Below, one piece after another: positions 1-11,365 of a stretch of DNA of 64,000 nucleotides. The position numbers were made by a program, and so were the translations under genes. Below the pieces are notes generated by a model. It did not search any database. It saw nothing but the letters and a program-made list of their open reading frames with translations, and was not told the DNA's origin. Position 1 is the first letter of the stretch. Every line of letters starts with the position of its first letter. This DNA comes from Azadirachta indica. Lineage: Eukaryota > Streptophyta > Magnoliopsida > Sapindales > Meliaceae. The DNA is taken from NCBI GenBank assembly GCA_022749755.1, contig CM040443.1, forward strand, positions 15,577,744 through 15,641,743, written 5' to 3'.

Positions 1-1533
1 AAAGTCTAAATTTTATGCTTCTTCCAATATAAGAAAAATAATCTTTTTTAATTCTCGAAAGCCCTTTTCTAATGCCAACTAAATGTTTCAAAAAATTTAC
101 AAATATTTTTATAATTAAAAAAGTTCTTTTGACTAATAAAAAAATGAAACGGCACCAAATATAAAATATTATTTGAAAATGTGTTAAAAAATATCAAATT
201 TCTAGAAAGACAATGATAGCACAAGAATGAAAAATTAGAAAAAAATAAAAATAAATGAGTAAATGTACTAATATCATAAATAAATTAATATGTATGATAA
301 TTTATCTAATTAATAAAGTTTTAAAGTAAGTTAAAATTTCAAATACAGATAAATTGATTTATTAAAAAAAAAAAGACACGAATGTAACTCTCGTTTACTA
401 TCTCTATTTTAACTTATTTATATACATCATATTTATGTTGTACAATTATCTCATGATACAAATTGCCACCCTAACTATCTTTTGCTTTTGTATTTTTAGT
501 AACTATTAGGGATTAAAATATTAAAATTAGAAGAACTATGTCTTGATTTGTTATTTTATTAAAGTATAGGGATGAAATTGTCATTACTCATATTTTTATT
601 TAATTTTGAAAATAATAATTGATGTCTGTAGATCTTGGAATTCAGCAATAGTGCGAATCTCCATAAGCATTTGATGCCAATTATTGTGGACTCTCCACCT
701 TTCCTTTTATCTACTTTTTCTAATTCCTCTTTATCATTTATTTATTTATTTATTTCGTTTTTTAATTTAAAATTTGTTATTGTTATTTATATTTGATTTG
801 TTGATTGTCAAGCATGAACTTATTAAATATTAGATTAAGGTTTCCAGAATAGTTATCATCACATTTTAACTTATAATTAGAGATATTTTTAACTAATTAT
901 TTTATTGTTAGTTATATTTTATTATGACACAACAGCTATTAAAAGGTAATAGTATAGTGTTAAAAAATATAATTTATCTCAATTAATTTTTTATTTTTTA
1001 CTTTCATCTATAAGTAGGGGAACAAAAAGGACAAAAATATTTTTTTTTTCATTTAAATCTTAATAAAAACAAGACAAAAGAAGTAAAAACATAAATTAAT
1101 ATAGGCACAAAAAGGTGCAAAAATAACTTTTCACTTAAATTCTAATAAAAGAATAGAAAAAAAAAACATGTGATTATTCAAACCTTAAACTTAGGTGAAA
1201 AATAATACACTTCTTAGCACAAAATTATTTATAAATTTAATTATATTTTATGAAATTAGTAATATATATATATTTTTTTAATAAGGATATTCATAGTAGA
1301 AAATTATTTTTACTAGTATTCATAGAATATAAATTATATCTATTTATATTTTTATTACTGCTAAATTTATAATTTATAATTTATTAACACTAATAAAAAT
1401 AATTTTATATTTTGAAGGTGTTTGTTCTATATATTATTTACTTTGAAATTAATTTTTAAATTGTCATTAACAAATAATTAATCAAAATTAATTCTTAAAT
1501 TTTTAACTTTACAATTAATTTTTATAATTATTC

Positions 1534-2245
1534 ACTTTAAAATTATTTTTTAATAAATGCTAATAAATAATTATAATTTTTTAAAAAATTCAATGTTATT
1601 ATATAATTATAAACAATTAAATTTTAAATCAATGTTATATTTATTAACAAAAACTATTATTATTTTTATTGTTATTTAGATTTTATTAATACTAATAAAA
1701 ATAATTTCTTTTTGTGATCTTAGCCTTTATAAGTTTTTGTAAAATAGTATAAAATAATTAAAATATATAAGTAGTATAGTGATGATTTTGTTTACTACTT
1801 AAGTTTAAAGTTCAAAGTATCATAATTTTGTTTTTATTATAATTTAAATAAAAATATATTTTTGCCACTAGCTTATGCTTTTATTATAATTTAAATAACA
1901 AGATAATTTTGCCACTAGGTTAGATGGTTTGAACATTAAACTTGAGTAATAAGCAACATACTAGTTACTGGTACATGTCATATTATTTTATAAAATTGAT
2001 ATTATATATCTATAATGAGCACATTAGTAATAGAAAATTATTTTTATTACTAACAATAATTTTTAAATTTAGCTCTAATAAAGATATAATTATATTTGAA
2101 TTATTGTTTACAAATAATACTAATAAAATTTTAAATATAACCTTTAATCTTTTATAATTATGTTTTAAAATTAAATTTTTTAAAAGAATTATAACTATTT
2201 ATTAGCATTTAATTTAAAAATTAATTTTAAAGTAAATAATATAAA
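1534..2245. repeat. Imperfect long inverted repeat (foldback-like), centre near 1890
   Basis: The segment at about 1534-1605 reappears in reverse complement at about 2165-2245; both arms carry a shared 'aatgctaataaata' block next to a 'ttttaaaaaatt' block. Weaker pairing continues inward, for example around 1670-1700 against 2030-2100. This could be an old nonautonomous DNA transposon, but AT-rich composition inflates such matches. Confidence 0.4.
1835..1920. repeat. Two-copy tandem duplication, 47-bp period
   Basis: A unit starting 'tattataatttaaata' and ending 'ttttgccactag' occurs at 1835 and again at 1882, with a few differences between copies. Confidence 0.6.
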
Positions 2246-2830
2246 AAAATAATTTTAAACTTAATCATTTAAAAACTTAATTCGAATAACATTAATTTAG
2301 TTTTTTAAATGTAAATATTATATGAAACAAATATATTGATTGAGAATTCTACTATAAGAGAGAAAATACTCATACAAAAATAAGACAATTGACCTCTAAA
2401 TTGAGAAGAAATCGAACTCATTAAAGGGTAAATGTATAGGATACTTGGTACGATAACAAGTTTTAAGTTCTTTTTTATTGCTCTTTTATGGACAAAATTA
2501 GCCGGGACGAGAAAAATAAACGAATTAACTCAAATCAATTAGTTCGAGTGGATTTAATTTCGATCAATTCCATTTTTCGTTCAATCTCTTTGGTTTATTT
2601 TTAAAATTAATGAATTTGGTTTGATTTTAATTTTATTAAAAAAAGTTAAAAACTAATCAACGTAACTTAAAGCACATAAAAATTGTAATAAATCAAATTT
2701 TGATCAATTTACAAAATTATGGATTAAGTAATTTTTGTTCGGTTCGATTTCTAAAAAGGTCATACTAACATTTTCATCTTAGAATTTTGGTGAAACGACA
2801 AATTAGAATATAATTTATCCGATTTTAATA

Positions 2831-4055
2831 TTTTGATCCATAATATCATAACAACATTGAGAAGTGTAAGACAATTAAGGGGGAAAATAAAAATACATTT
2901 TAGGATTTCTGTTGCTTCATTTTCTTTGGACCAAAGACTAGAAAACCCACTGGTCTTTCAGGTTGAAGTACATAGCCCTATCTCACATTCTGCCACAATT
3001 ACCACTGCCCGCCAAAAATCCATAGATGGAAAGGATGAAAAAGATACCAAGACTAAAAAAGATGCTAAGAACGAAAAAGACTTAGCATTAATACAACACT
3101 AGCTAAACGAGCCACCGCCAATGATTCTTCAAATCCCCCCAAATAAGATGCTCCGACTCCACAGATCAGGACTCAACCGACATTATTTTTAAATCGTTGA
3201 GTCAATTAGACAATTGAGCTGCCTCTTTTGTTAGTATATATACTTACAAAAGAAAGATCTCCAAAAATTAGAAGACAAAAGAAGAAAAGGATAACAAGGG
3301 GGCCAGGTTTTAAAATATTGTTCACGAAAAAGTAACTTGAAACCTTGATGAGGGAAAAGCAAAAATGATCTACCATTAGGAAGAACCGGATGAAAAAATG
3401 ATCTAACGCCAAGGATGAAAATGTTAAAATCCGACAACCTATGTGTTGATTTGTTGTTTTTGAAAATTCAGGGATGAAAATGTTAATACCAAAAAGAAAA
3501 TTAAAAGCAAACTCGAATGATTGGCCCTAAGATGTTTGACCCTATGATTAAGGAGACTTGCAATCATTTTATCGAGTAAAAAAAATTACCTTATTTTGTG
3601 CTTATGAATTGTCATTTTGTTTTTTTTTTCTATGCTTGAATAACTATACAGTTTACCTTTAACTCGCTGAAATGACCCGCAAAAGGCAACAAATAGCAAG
3701 AGGCGAGATATGGTAATAATAGCTTAAAAGGTGGTTAGTGCCAGCTTTCAAATCCTAGAGTGTAATAATCACATATCCATTAGTCTTTGTCAAAAGGCAA
3801 ATGTTCAGAAAAAATAAAAATTGGAATAACTTGCCAAGAGAAAATTAGTGAGTCTCGAGATGTTCTTAACTCATTTCAAATGAAAACTTTGGAGATTATA
3901 TAAGCAAACCAATCTTCTACAATAACTATAAAATCCAGCTAAAAGGAGAAAAATTTACACTAGCAGACTCTACAATTCTCAGTTAACTAATCAAGATCCA
4001 ATGGAAAAGAATGGTAATTTATAAATCTGAAGTTGCCGAATTTAAGCAGTGACTA
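2831..4055. other. 3' flank of the receptor-kinase gene
   Basis: No convincing gene. The 89-residue frame at 2833-3102 ends in a Lys/Asp-rich low-complexity tail and matches nothing I recognise. The last few hundred bases before 4056 should contain the 3' UTR of the minus-strand receptor kinase, but no poly(A) site can be fixed by eye. Confidence 0.5.
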
Positions 4056-7000
4056 TCATATGCTCAAATGTTCTTCCCTAGGCAAGCTTTGAACTGTATC
4101 AGACCACCTCCCTGGTGAATGATCACTACTGTTGGATGACATTTGAGCCTCTGCTCTTGCATCTCTTATCATCTTCAAAACCTCCCTCATTACAGGCCGG
4201 TTTTCGGGTGCAATTGAAACACAAGCCATTGCGACATTCAAAAGAGCTTGAAGTTTCTCCTCGGATGCCTCGTTACCTGAAGCAGGGTCATCCCCGGAAT
4301 CAGTTTCCTCTTCCCGAACTGATCGGACCCATCGAGGAATGTCCGAACCATGTTCTTGGACAAGGTCTTGGAAGGGGGTTTTCCCAGTTAAGAGTTCCAG
4401 GAGAAGGACACCGAAGCTGTAAACATCAGCTTGTTGAGTTGGTTGTTTCCAGGTTTCACGGCATTCAGGTGCTCTGTAGAAAAGAGAAGTAGCACCGGGT
4501 TCTTCGATTGAGTCTGGATTTCGAAACGAGGTGAGACCGTAGTCTGTGAGGCAAGACTCAAAATCAGTTCCTAACAAGACATTGGAGGATTTCAAGTTTC
4601 CATGGGTTAAGCCGGGATTCTGGTGGATGTAGAGCAGTCCGCTCGCTAAGTCCTCCGCTATTTTGAGACATGATGTCCAGTGAAGAGGCTTTCCACCACC
4701 AGTAGTTCTTGTTCCTGTCAAAGTAGACAAAAATGTATTGCTAACTCATGAAACTGAAGAATATATGTCCATCAATTAGCTATGCTGTCATCCAAAAACA
4801 ATACATATCATCGTTTTTGATGCATATTAATTGTTGTAGTATTGTTATACATGATTATAGCAACTAATTGCAATATCAATAGAAGGGTCATTTGCATGAA
4901 AGCAAAGAAACTGCTTGATTTATAATTCAAACAAAGAGAAAGCAAACATTATTCTGTCTAGCAACCTACACTCACAAAGAGCAATACCAATAATAATGCC
5001 ATAAAATGTAGTGAATAAAAGTAAATATCAGTCTTATCAAATCCAAATCTAGAAAATTATAACATACATGGGTTCATATTACCTACTTGCCATATGTTTT
5101 AATTATGAAATGAACATATAAATTGAACCCTGTTCTAACCCTAATATGAGTCCCAATTACTTCTATTTCATCCGTAGAAATCTTACCAATTGAACCAATT
5201 AATATTATCCATCTAAATTTCTAAGTTCATAGTTACTTCTCACGATGAATAACAGTAAACATCCCAAAACTTATACTGAAAAAGTAACAGTAAACATCCT
5301 GAAACTTGGTATAGGGTACACCATCAAGTGGTATTCGTCATGCACATGTGTACTAGAAATTCTTAACAATTGAACAAAGAATTATTGTCCAATTGAAGAA
5401 ACCATCATACCTGCTACATCATTCGGGATTCATTTTTATTATGATTTTGAAATGCCTAATATTGCTTATCATAATATAAGAGTCTATATGATCAAGTCCT
5501 CTATTATATTAATTAAATTATAATAACTTGTATTTGTATTAAAAGCAACAACTTTTATAAACAAAATAAGGGTATAATTTTAACTGTTGTGCCTTTTAGT
5601 TTACCATGAAAACACAGTAGATAAACTATTAGAATTCACTTCTAGTATGTGGGTAAATGCTTATACTTCATAGCTAGTGATTTCATTCCCCTACAGTTTT
5701 ATATTAAAAGCCATAATAATTTGATCTTGAACACATCCTAGAACTTAAAGATGGATCTATGAAAGTGAGAGGAGTGACTAGGTGAAAAGAGAGATGCAGT
5801 AAAATGCTCAAAAGGAAAAACTTGTATTTACATAGTGAAAAAAGTAAATCAATTAAGATTATTTGAATTCAAATATTATTTTCATCTACGAACACCTGTT
5901 TAGATTGAATTTATGAATCACCGGCATCTTTATACAATAAGTTTCAATAAAACTAGACCTTTAAAGCCCCAAGTCATCTTTAGAAGATGCACAAGAATCA
6001 AACAAGCAAAGAGAGGAAATAATAGACAGCTTGAAAGTAAATAGTAAAAGGGTTAATTATACAAACTCTTTGACTGGTACAAAAAGCATTAGCCGAAAAG
6101 ATTACAAACATGATTAGAAATGCAAACCTTTTGTATGACCTATTGGATATATTAATATACTATGATTGCAACATGGTTTATATCATTTATTTTTATTAAT
6201 TAGATTAACTGCTTTTATTTTCACCCAACAAATAATTTCATGACACATTTATAAGTTTGTATCCAACAATTTATCTATAGTATCATTCATGTATCAAACT
6301 TAAATTGGTATTTGCAAAAATTATGGAAGGTGATTGTGACAACATAAGAATGGAAAGGCAATTCCTAGAAAGGTAAAACTAAACGTGAAAACTGAAAAGA
6401 AATATATGGAAAGTAAGTAAAAAATACAGGAGGAAATGATATAAGGGATACTAACATTGGAGTCCCTACTTTTTTATTTTTATAAATAAATACATGATTT
6501 GTTTATTTATAACATGTAAGTCTCTATGACTTCTATTGAAATTGAAATACTTTTAAGTTACATATTCTACTACTGTGAATATCAAATTTCAATATCTAAT
6601 ATTATAAAATTTATTTTGCTATTCAATAAACCTTTGAGACCTATTTGTTACAAATAATAATATTTATCTCTAAACTTTAGCAAAATAGTAAACCAATATA
6701 TGCTTTGATCAGTTTTAACTTTTTAATATTTGATATGGTGTATTATTGAAACCACATCCTCAACGGTTATTTTGCTAAATTTTAGGGACAAAAACGTTAT
6801 TATCCCAATAAACAAATGATGTACTTATTTATAAAAATATAAAAAAAAATATGTCAAAATGAAATTATCGAAAATAATATAATATAATATAACAAACTTA
6901 TTTTGAAGGGAGCAACCCTAACACGTCAAAGGTCTGACTCAGTATTAGCAATTAGTGTGAGTTGTCAAGAAAAAGCTCCGGCCTTTTCGAGATCGAGATT

Positions 7001-9452
7001 TATTATATTGCAACTATATTTATTATTAAACAAAGAACACGGAAAGGGACCTGTCTTGTTTTGTCTTTATTATTTCACCTAATGGAAAATAAAATTTCTG
7101 GGCCCACGTCTCATATCTGATATGGCTTATTGTCTAAATGTAGGATGCAGCATCATCCATCAATGCTGTCAATCTCCATCCCCCCCATCCCCATCTCCAT
7201 CTTGTTCAATCACACATTATTTTCAGCATAAAAGACATCTACAATTTTCAGATTTGGTAAAAGAAAAAATTTTAATTTTAAAAATATTTAAATAAATTTA
7301 TTATAATACTCTCTTAATTAGAATCATTTTAAAAATAAAATATACTAAATTTTCCTTTTTTTTTTATTTAAAATAATATATTAAAATAATGAATAAGGGT
7401 CGAAACTTCATCCCCGTCTACTTGTTCAATCATACATTATTATCAACGTGAAGATCATGTACAATTAAGAGATTTGGTGAAAAAAAATACTTTAATCTCG
7501 CCTATTTTAAAAATACTCACTTAAATCTTATTATACAATATACTCTCTTTAATTACGGTGATCTTAATTTTTAAGCGTTAAATATACTAAACTATACTTA
7601 TTTTTGTCTAAATTAAAGGATAAAATAGTCAATATACACTAAATTATATTAGTATATTTTTTAATACCCTTATTATTTTAATATATTTTTTTAAATCAAA
7701 AAGGGAAAATTTTAGTGTATTTAATCATTTTAAATATAAAGGGAAAATTTTAGTGTGTTTAATCATTAATTATACATTATTATCAACGTGAAGAACATGT
7801 ACAATTAAGAGATTTGGTGAAAAAAGTACTTTAATCTCGCCTATTTTAAAAGTAGGCACTTAAAACTTATTATACAATATACTCTCTTAATTATGCTGAT
7901 CTTAATTGTTAAGCGTTAAATATATTAAACTATTCTTATTTTTGCCTAAATTAAAGGCTTAAAATAGTCAATAACATGGGTGTGAGTATTTTTTAATGGG
8001 AGTTGGATTAAAGTTTACATTTGACCAAATCTTAAGGTGTATATGCTTTTATGGGTTATGATCAAAATCAACAAATATTAAAACTAAATTAGAGGAAATT
8101 AAGAGTATGTGCATACCGTGAATAAGGGAGAAGAGACTGCCGTTGGGGAAGTAATCATAGACAAGCAAGCGTTCCTCCTTAGCTTGAAAATAAGCCCTTA
8201 GTGGTACAACATTAGGGTGCCTTAGCCTTCCAAGAATGTCCATATGTCTTCTGAATTCCTCCAGCCTTGGATACCTTGCATCTTTAAGCCTTTTCACTGT
8301 TACTATGAATCCTGATTCCAGCACTGCTTTATACGTACTCCCTATTGTACCTCGTCCTAATGTTTCTGCTGATGCCTTCAGCAAATCTTCTAAGCTGTAA
8401 TTCATTTGTTGATCTCCTGCTCCGCAGAATACCAAACTCCCTAGACCTTCACCTTCCCACGAAAATCCTCCTGATTTACCTCCTCCATTGTTGTTACTTC
8501 CTGAACCTTCTCCTGATCTCTCTATGCCTTCTCTTTCAACAGTAGCAATTCCTTTGCTTCTTAAATCCCCACTCCTTTGCTTCTTGCGACCAGATACCAA
8601 ACAAAGCAATAATACACCACATACTATTAAAAGCAACACAAACCCACCCACACTTGCTGCTATGATCTTTATCAATTTGTTTCGCTTTGATGATCTTGAT
8701 TTTGAGCTTGGTTTTGTGGGATAAGCAGGACTCATTGTGGGTCCAAATTCATTCCTTTTACATGGATTCTGAATCTGTTCTCCACATAGCTGGATGTTCC
8801 CAAAGAATGAAGATGTATTAAACCGAACTAATGCTGCTGTAACTGGAATTGGACCAGATATTTGATTGTTAGAGACGTTAAAGAATCTAAGATTGGATTG
8901 GTTGAAGGGCGGGATTGTTCCGGTGAACTTATTGTCTTGCAAATAAAGCATGTACAATCGCCGGAGATTCAGTAAGGATACAGGAATGGGACCTGAGATC
9001 TGGTTATTGGCTAAAACAATTATCTTCAGACGGTGTAGACTTGAAAGAGAATCTGGGAATTTACCAGTAAAGTTGTTTTCATTGAGATAAAGTGATTTGA
9101 GATTAACAAGGCCTGAAAGTATTGGGATTTGCCCTGATATTGAGTTTCCCTTGAAACTCAATACTCGAAGCTGATTTAATTGATTCAAGCTTTTCTCATC
9201 TAGAGTACCAGACAAGTTCAAGTACTCTAGAACAAGCTTGCTGACCCTTCCATTCATACATTCTTTGATCCCTTGCCAGTTGCAGACATCAGTTCCTTGC
9301 CAAGACGACAGAGCCTTGTTCAAAGGATCAATTGATGATTTCAGGGACAAAAGTGCCTCTGCATCATCTGATCTAACAATTGGAAAAATGTAACACACAG
9401 AGAGAATCAAGAAGAGAAGGGAGTACCTGGAAACCAGTGGTTCCATTTTCAA
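4056..9452 (-). CDS. LRR receptor-like pseudokinase (At1g60630-like), two exons
   Basis: Exon 1 is 9452-8117 and exon 2 is 4714-4056. The donor CACG|GTATGC and acceptor TTGACAG|GA join in phase 1, giving a 664-residue protein; the Arabidopsis relative, from memory, is about 650. Residues 1-28 form a signal peptide. The LRR N-terminal cap (about 29-80, Cys57 and Cys65) is followed by about five leucine-rich repeats to about 205, then a Cys pair near 223-231. A membrane helix lies at about 261-286 and a Ser/Gly-rich juxtamembrane stretch to about 350. The kinase-like domain keeps the glycine loop (GRGTIG, 367) and the VTVK lysine (K388). The catalytic HRD is replaced by HGN (483-485), DFG reads DYG (503-505), and APE is at 527-529. 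Lack of the HRD aspartate is typical of this RLK clade and predicts little or no phosphotransfer, so it probably acts as a membrane signalling scaffold. Met3 is an alternative start. Confidence 0.93.
6470..6845. mobile_element. Inverted-repeat (MITE-like) element in the receptor-kinase intron
   Basis: About 35 bp near 6473-6510 ('tttttataaataaatacatg...') returns as its reverse complement at about 6803-6843 with a few mismatches. A second nested pair, about 6662-6694 with 6763-6795, shares the 'ctttagcaaaat' block and its complement. Terminal repeats, small size and no coding capacity fit a nonautonomous DNA transposon. I could not fix a target-site duplication. Confidence 0.55.
7205..7975. 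repeat. Degenerate tandem repeat, about 345-bp period, two to three copies
   Basis: The block containing 'acattattatcaacgtgaag' at about 7433-7632 recurs at about 7775-7974 with strong similarity over roughly 200 bp, including 'gagatttggtgaaaaaa', 'ctttaatctcgcctatttt' and 'taagcgttaaatata'. A third, more decayed copy begins near 7208. The array lies just inside the intron, less than 150 bp from the exon 1 donor. Confidence 0.75.
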
Positions 9453-9553
9453 TCTTCAGACTCTTGAAATAAAGTGTAAATGGATCCTCCTGATCATAAT
9501 GCTAAGGCACTGGGTTCCCACAAAGAGAGACAGCACCTCCTCCTGTTTTTGGC

Positions 9554-9561
9554 CTTATATA
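9554..9561 (-). promoter_or_regulatory. TATA box of the receptor-kinase gene
   Basis: On the minus strand TATATAAG lies about 100 bp upstream of the ATG at 9452, in the context TTTTGGTATATAAGGCC. That position leaves a leader of roughly 70 bp. It is the best TATA match in the proximal upstream region. Confidence 0.6.
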
Positions 9562-9948
9562 CCAAAATCACTTTCAAAACCCAAATCTTTCAGATCTACT
9601 GAGTCCAAGCACCGAGTCATTTTCCAAACAGCTTGAAACAAACACAGTAATGGAATGGAAACCCATATACTTACTACTCTGTAAAAGAGACCTTACAAGT
9701 TGCAGCAAGTAGAGTTCATTGGCGAGCTTTTCCACAGTCATCAATGGAGACATTTGCTGGGTTCGTAATGCATTCTTTTCATTTTTTCTTGAAATTCTTG
9801 CTGGCTAAACTCACGGACAACAAACAGCAAGGCGTTCACGTGAACTCATCTCAGAACTTGCAGACCAGAAATAATCTTTCTTTTCTTCACTCTATGAATA
9901 TGATTGTCTTTGAATTAATATATTAAAACTGAACTGCTCTGCAATGCA

Positions 9949-9986
9949 TTATTATTATTATTATTATTGTTGTTGTTGTTGTTGTT
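9949..9986. repeat. Compound microsatellite (ATT)n-(GTT)n
   Basis: About six ATT/TTA units run directly into about six GTT units. It is a likely polymorphic marker with no sign of function. Confidence 0.9.
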
Positions 9987-10301
9987 AAACACAAAATTAA
10001 TAAATAAAATAAAAATAAATAAATATTCTTGAACTGCTCATTCTTCGTACCTTTTAAGCTGTATTTTTGTTTTTCTCGTTATCTTCTCCTGTGTGTTTAA
10101 CAATCACATATGAGCAGCAGAGAAGGGATTAATGTGTTATGTGCATTGTATTAAATTAAAATTAATTAAAGAAAAGAACGTCTCTGATCTGGGACTGGGG
10201 ACTAATACTGTGACTCTGGTCGACATCGGCAGGAAATCGGTGAAACAATTGAAGGCAAAAGTGATCGAGTCATAAATGGGAGGCCCAAAGGAGCTAACCT
10301 T

Positions 10302-10335
10302 ACACGTGTCCTAATTAAATGGGAGTACACGTGGC
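10302..10335. promoter_or_regulatory. Pair of ABRE/G-box-like motifs upstream of the receptor kinase
   Basis: ACACGTGTC at 10302-10310 and ACACGTGGC at 10327-10335 share the CACGTG core bound by plant bZIP (ABF/AREB) and bHLH factors. Two copies 25 bp apart about 850 bp upstream of the minus-strand start could give ABA or stress response. This is motif evidence only. Confidence 0.4.
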
Positions 10336-10399
10336 AAAAAAAGTTAGTACTCTGCTTGCGTAGTTGAGTTCACGTTAAGGCAACGCACACTACACTACC

Positions 10400-10431
10400 A
10401 AACCCAACCCCAACCCCAACCCCAACCCCAT
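10400..10431. repeat. Simple repeat (AACCCC)n
   Basis: Four to five near-perfect AACCCC units. The composition recalls ciliate-type telomere repeats rather than the plant AAACCCT type, so it is most simply an ordinary hexanucleotide satellite. Confidence 0.9.
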
Positions 10432-10496
10432 GGTCTTGACAGCTGTCATCTTGAGTTTGGGGTTACAAAACAGTTGCTTGATGAGATGATTGATTG

Positions 10497-10497
10497 G

Positions 10498-10533
<36 letters not shown>
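10497..10533. repeat. Simple repeat (CGTTTT)n
   Basis: About six consecutive CGTTTT units, 70 bp after the AACCCC array. Confidence 0.9.
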
Positions 10534-11365
10534 GTTGGATTGAAGACAGTGTCCGTCGGCGTTGCCGGAAATCTAGGTCATCGTTTAGCAGTATTTGTTT
10601 GAACTTTAATGTGCTCAATTGTTGACTGACATACTTGGAACCTTGTTTTTCAACAGCATTATTGTGTTATGGGTTGCCAAATAACCAATATGTCGTGCCC
10701 ATGATAGGGCGATTAGGGCAGAGTCGTTTACGCCCAAGGTACAAATCGAGAATGGTAATTAAAACGAAGGGAAAATAACATTGGGATACCTAAAGTATGG
10801 CAACTTTTATGATTTAGTCTTATTAATTTTAAAAATATTCATTTGCACCCTTAATTATCGTTGCTTGAAATTATCTATTTGACTGAGGGTGACAGAAGTA
10901 TGTTACATTTAGGTGAGTTTATAAAATAAAACAGATGAAGAGCGATATGGCCAATGAAAATAGATCTTGATTTTTTTTTTATTTTTTTCTATTTTATATT
11001 TTCACACACCCAAGTCTAATTCTATTTAATGCATAATTGCAAATTTTTCTTCGAGATTGATACGAAACGAATTTGATCCCTTTGTCTTTTATTTTTACAA
11101 TAAGAAATCAAATTAAATAAACTATTATATTGGGAATTAAAGGGAAAATTCCAAAATTTTCTTCTTTGTTCGGCTTAATACTCTTTATTTTTCTCTTATA
11201 TTGCTAATACTCTAAATCTTTCTTAATGTTAACTCTGTTAGTAAGAAATATTAAATTTTAAATGCATTTACATTTTCATCCTTGGACTATCACTTGTCAG
11301 CTACATCTTGCATATGTAAAATCAATTGTTAGTATTTACTTGATTTGAGATTAGACAAAAAAAGG

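Larger units (their letters stand above)
1..2830. other. AT-rich intergenic DNA without a recognisable gene
   Basis: No open frame here resembles a known protein; the 71-residue frame at 1942-2157 is low-complexity Ile/Asn/Leu from AT-rich DNA. The stretch holds homopolymer A/T runs, an imperfect long inverted repeat and a short tandem duplication, listed separately. Confidence 0.7.
4715..8116 (-). other. 3.4 kb intron of the receptor-kinase gene
   Basis: The intron is bounded by GTATGC at the donor and TTGACAG at the acceptor. It sits inside the kinase domain, between the hinge region and the catalytic loop. It contains no recognisable coding sequence. Two repeat features explain part of its length: an inverted-repeat element at about 6470-6845 and a degenerate array with a 345-bp period at 7205-7975. 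Confidence 0.85.
9562..11134. other. Upstream intergenic region of the receptor kinase, microsatellite-rich
   Basis: No gene is recognisable; the 60-residue frame at 9744-9926 has no family resemblance. The region carries a paired ABRE-like motif and three simple repeats, listed separately. Near 10762 a 'gggaaaataacattgggatacc' type sequence looks like a transposon terminus, but no matching partner end was found. Confidence 0.55.

Noticed and set aside
1942..2157. 71-residue plus-strand open frame
   Set aside because: Low-complexity sequence in an AT-rich inverted repeat, no recognisable motif.
8049..8116. Extension of receptor-kinase exon 1 to the stop at 8049
   Set aside because: The final 21 residues after 'SLIHG' are intron sequence; the donor at 8116 joins in frame to the conserved continuation at 4714.
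8345..8724. Two plus-strand open frames inside receptor-kinase exon 1
   Set aside because: Antisense shadows of the LRR-RLK coding sequence.
9744..9926. 60-residue open frame upstream of the receptor kinase as an upstream gene
   Set aside because: No family resemblance, divergent orientation with no promoter seen, and length within chance for AT-rich DNA.
10400..10431. Interstitial telomere repeat
   Set aside because: The unit is AACCCC, not the plant AAACCCT, and the array is very short.
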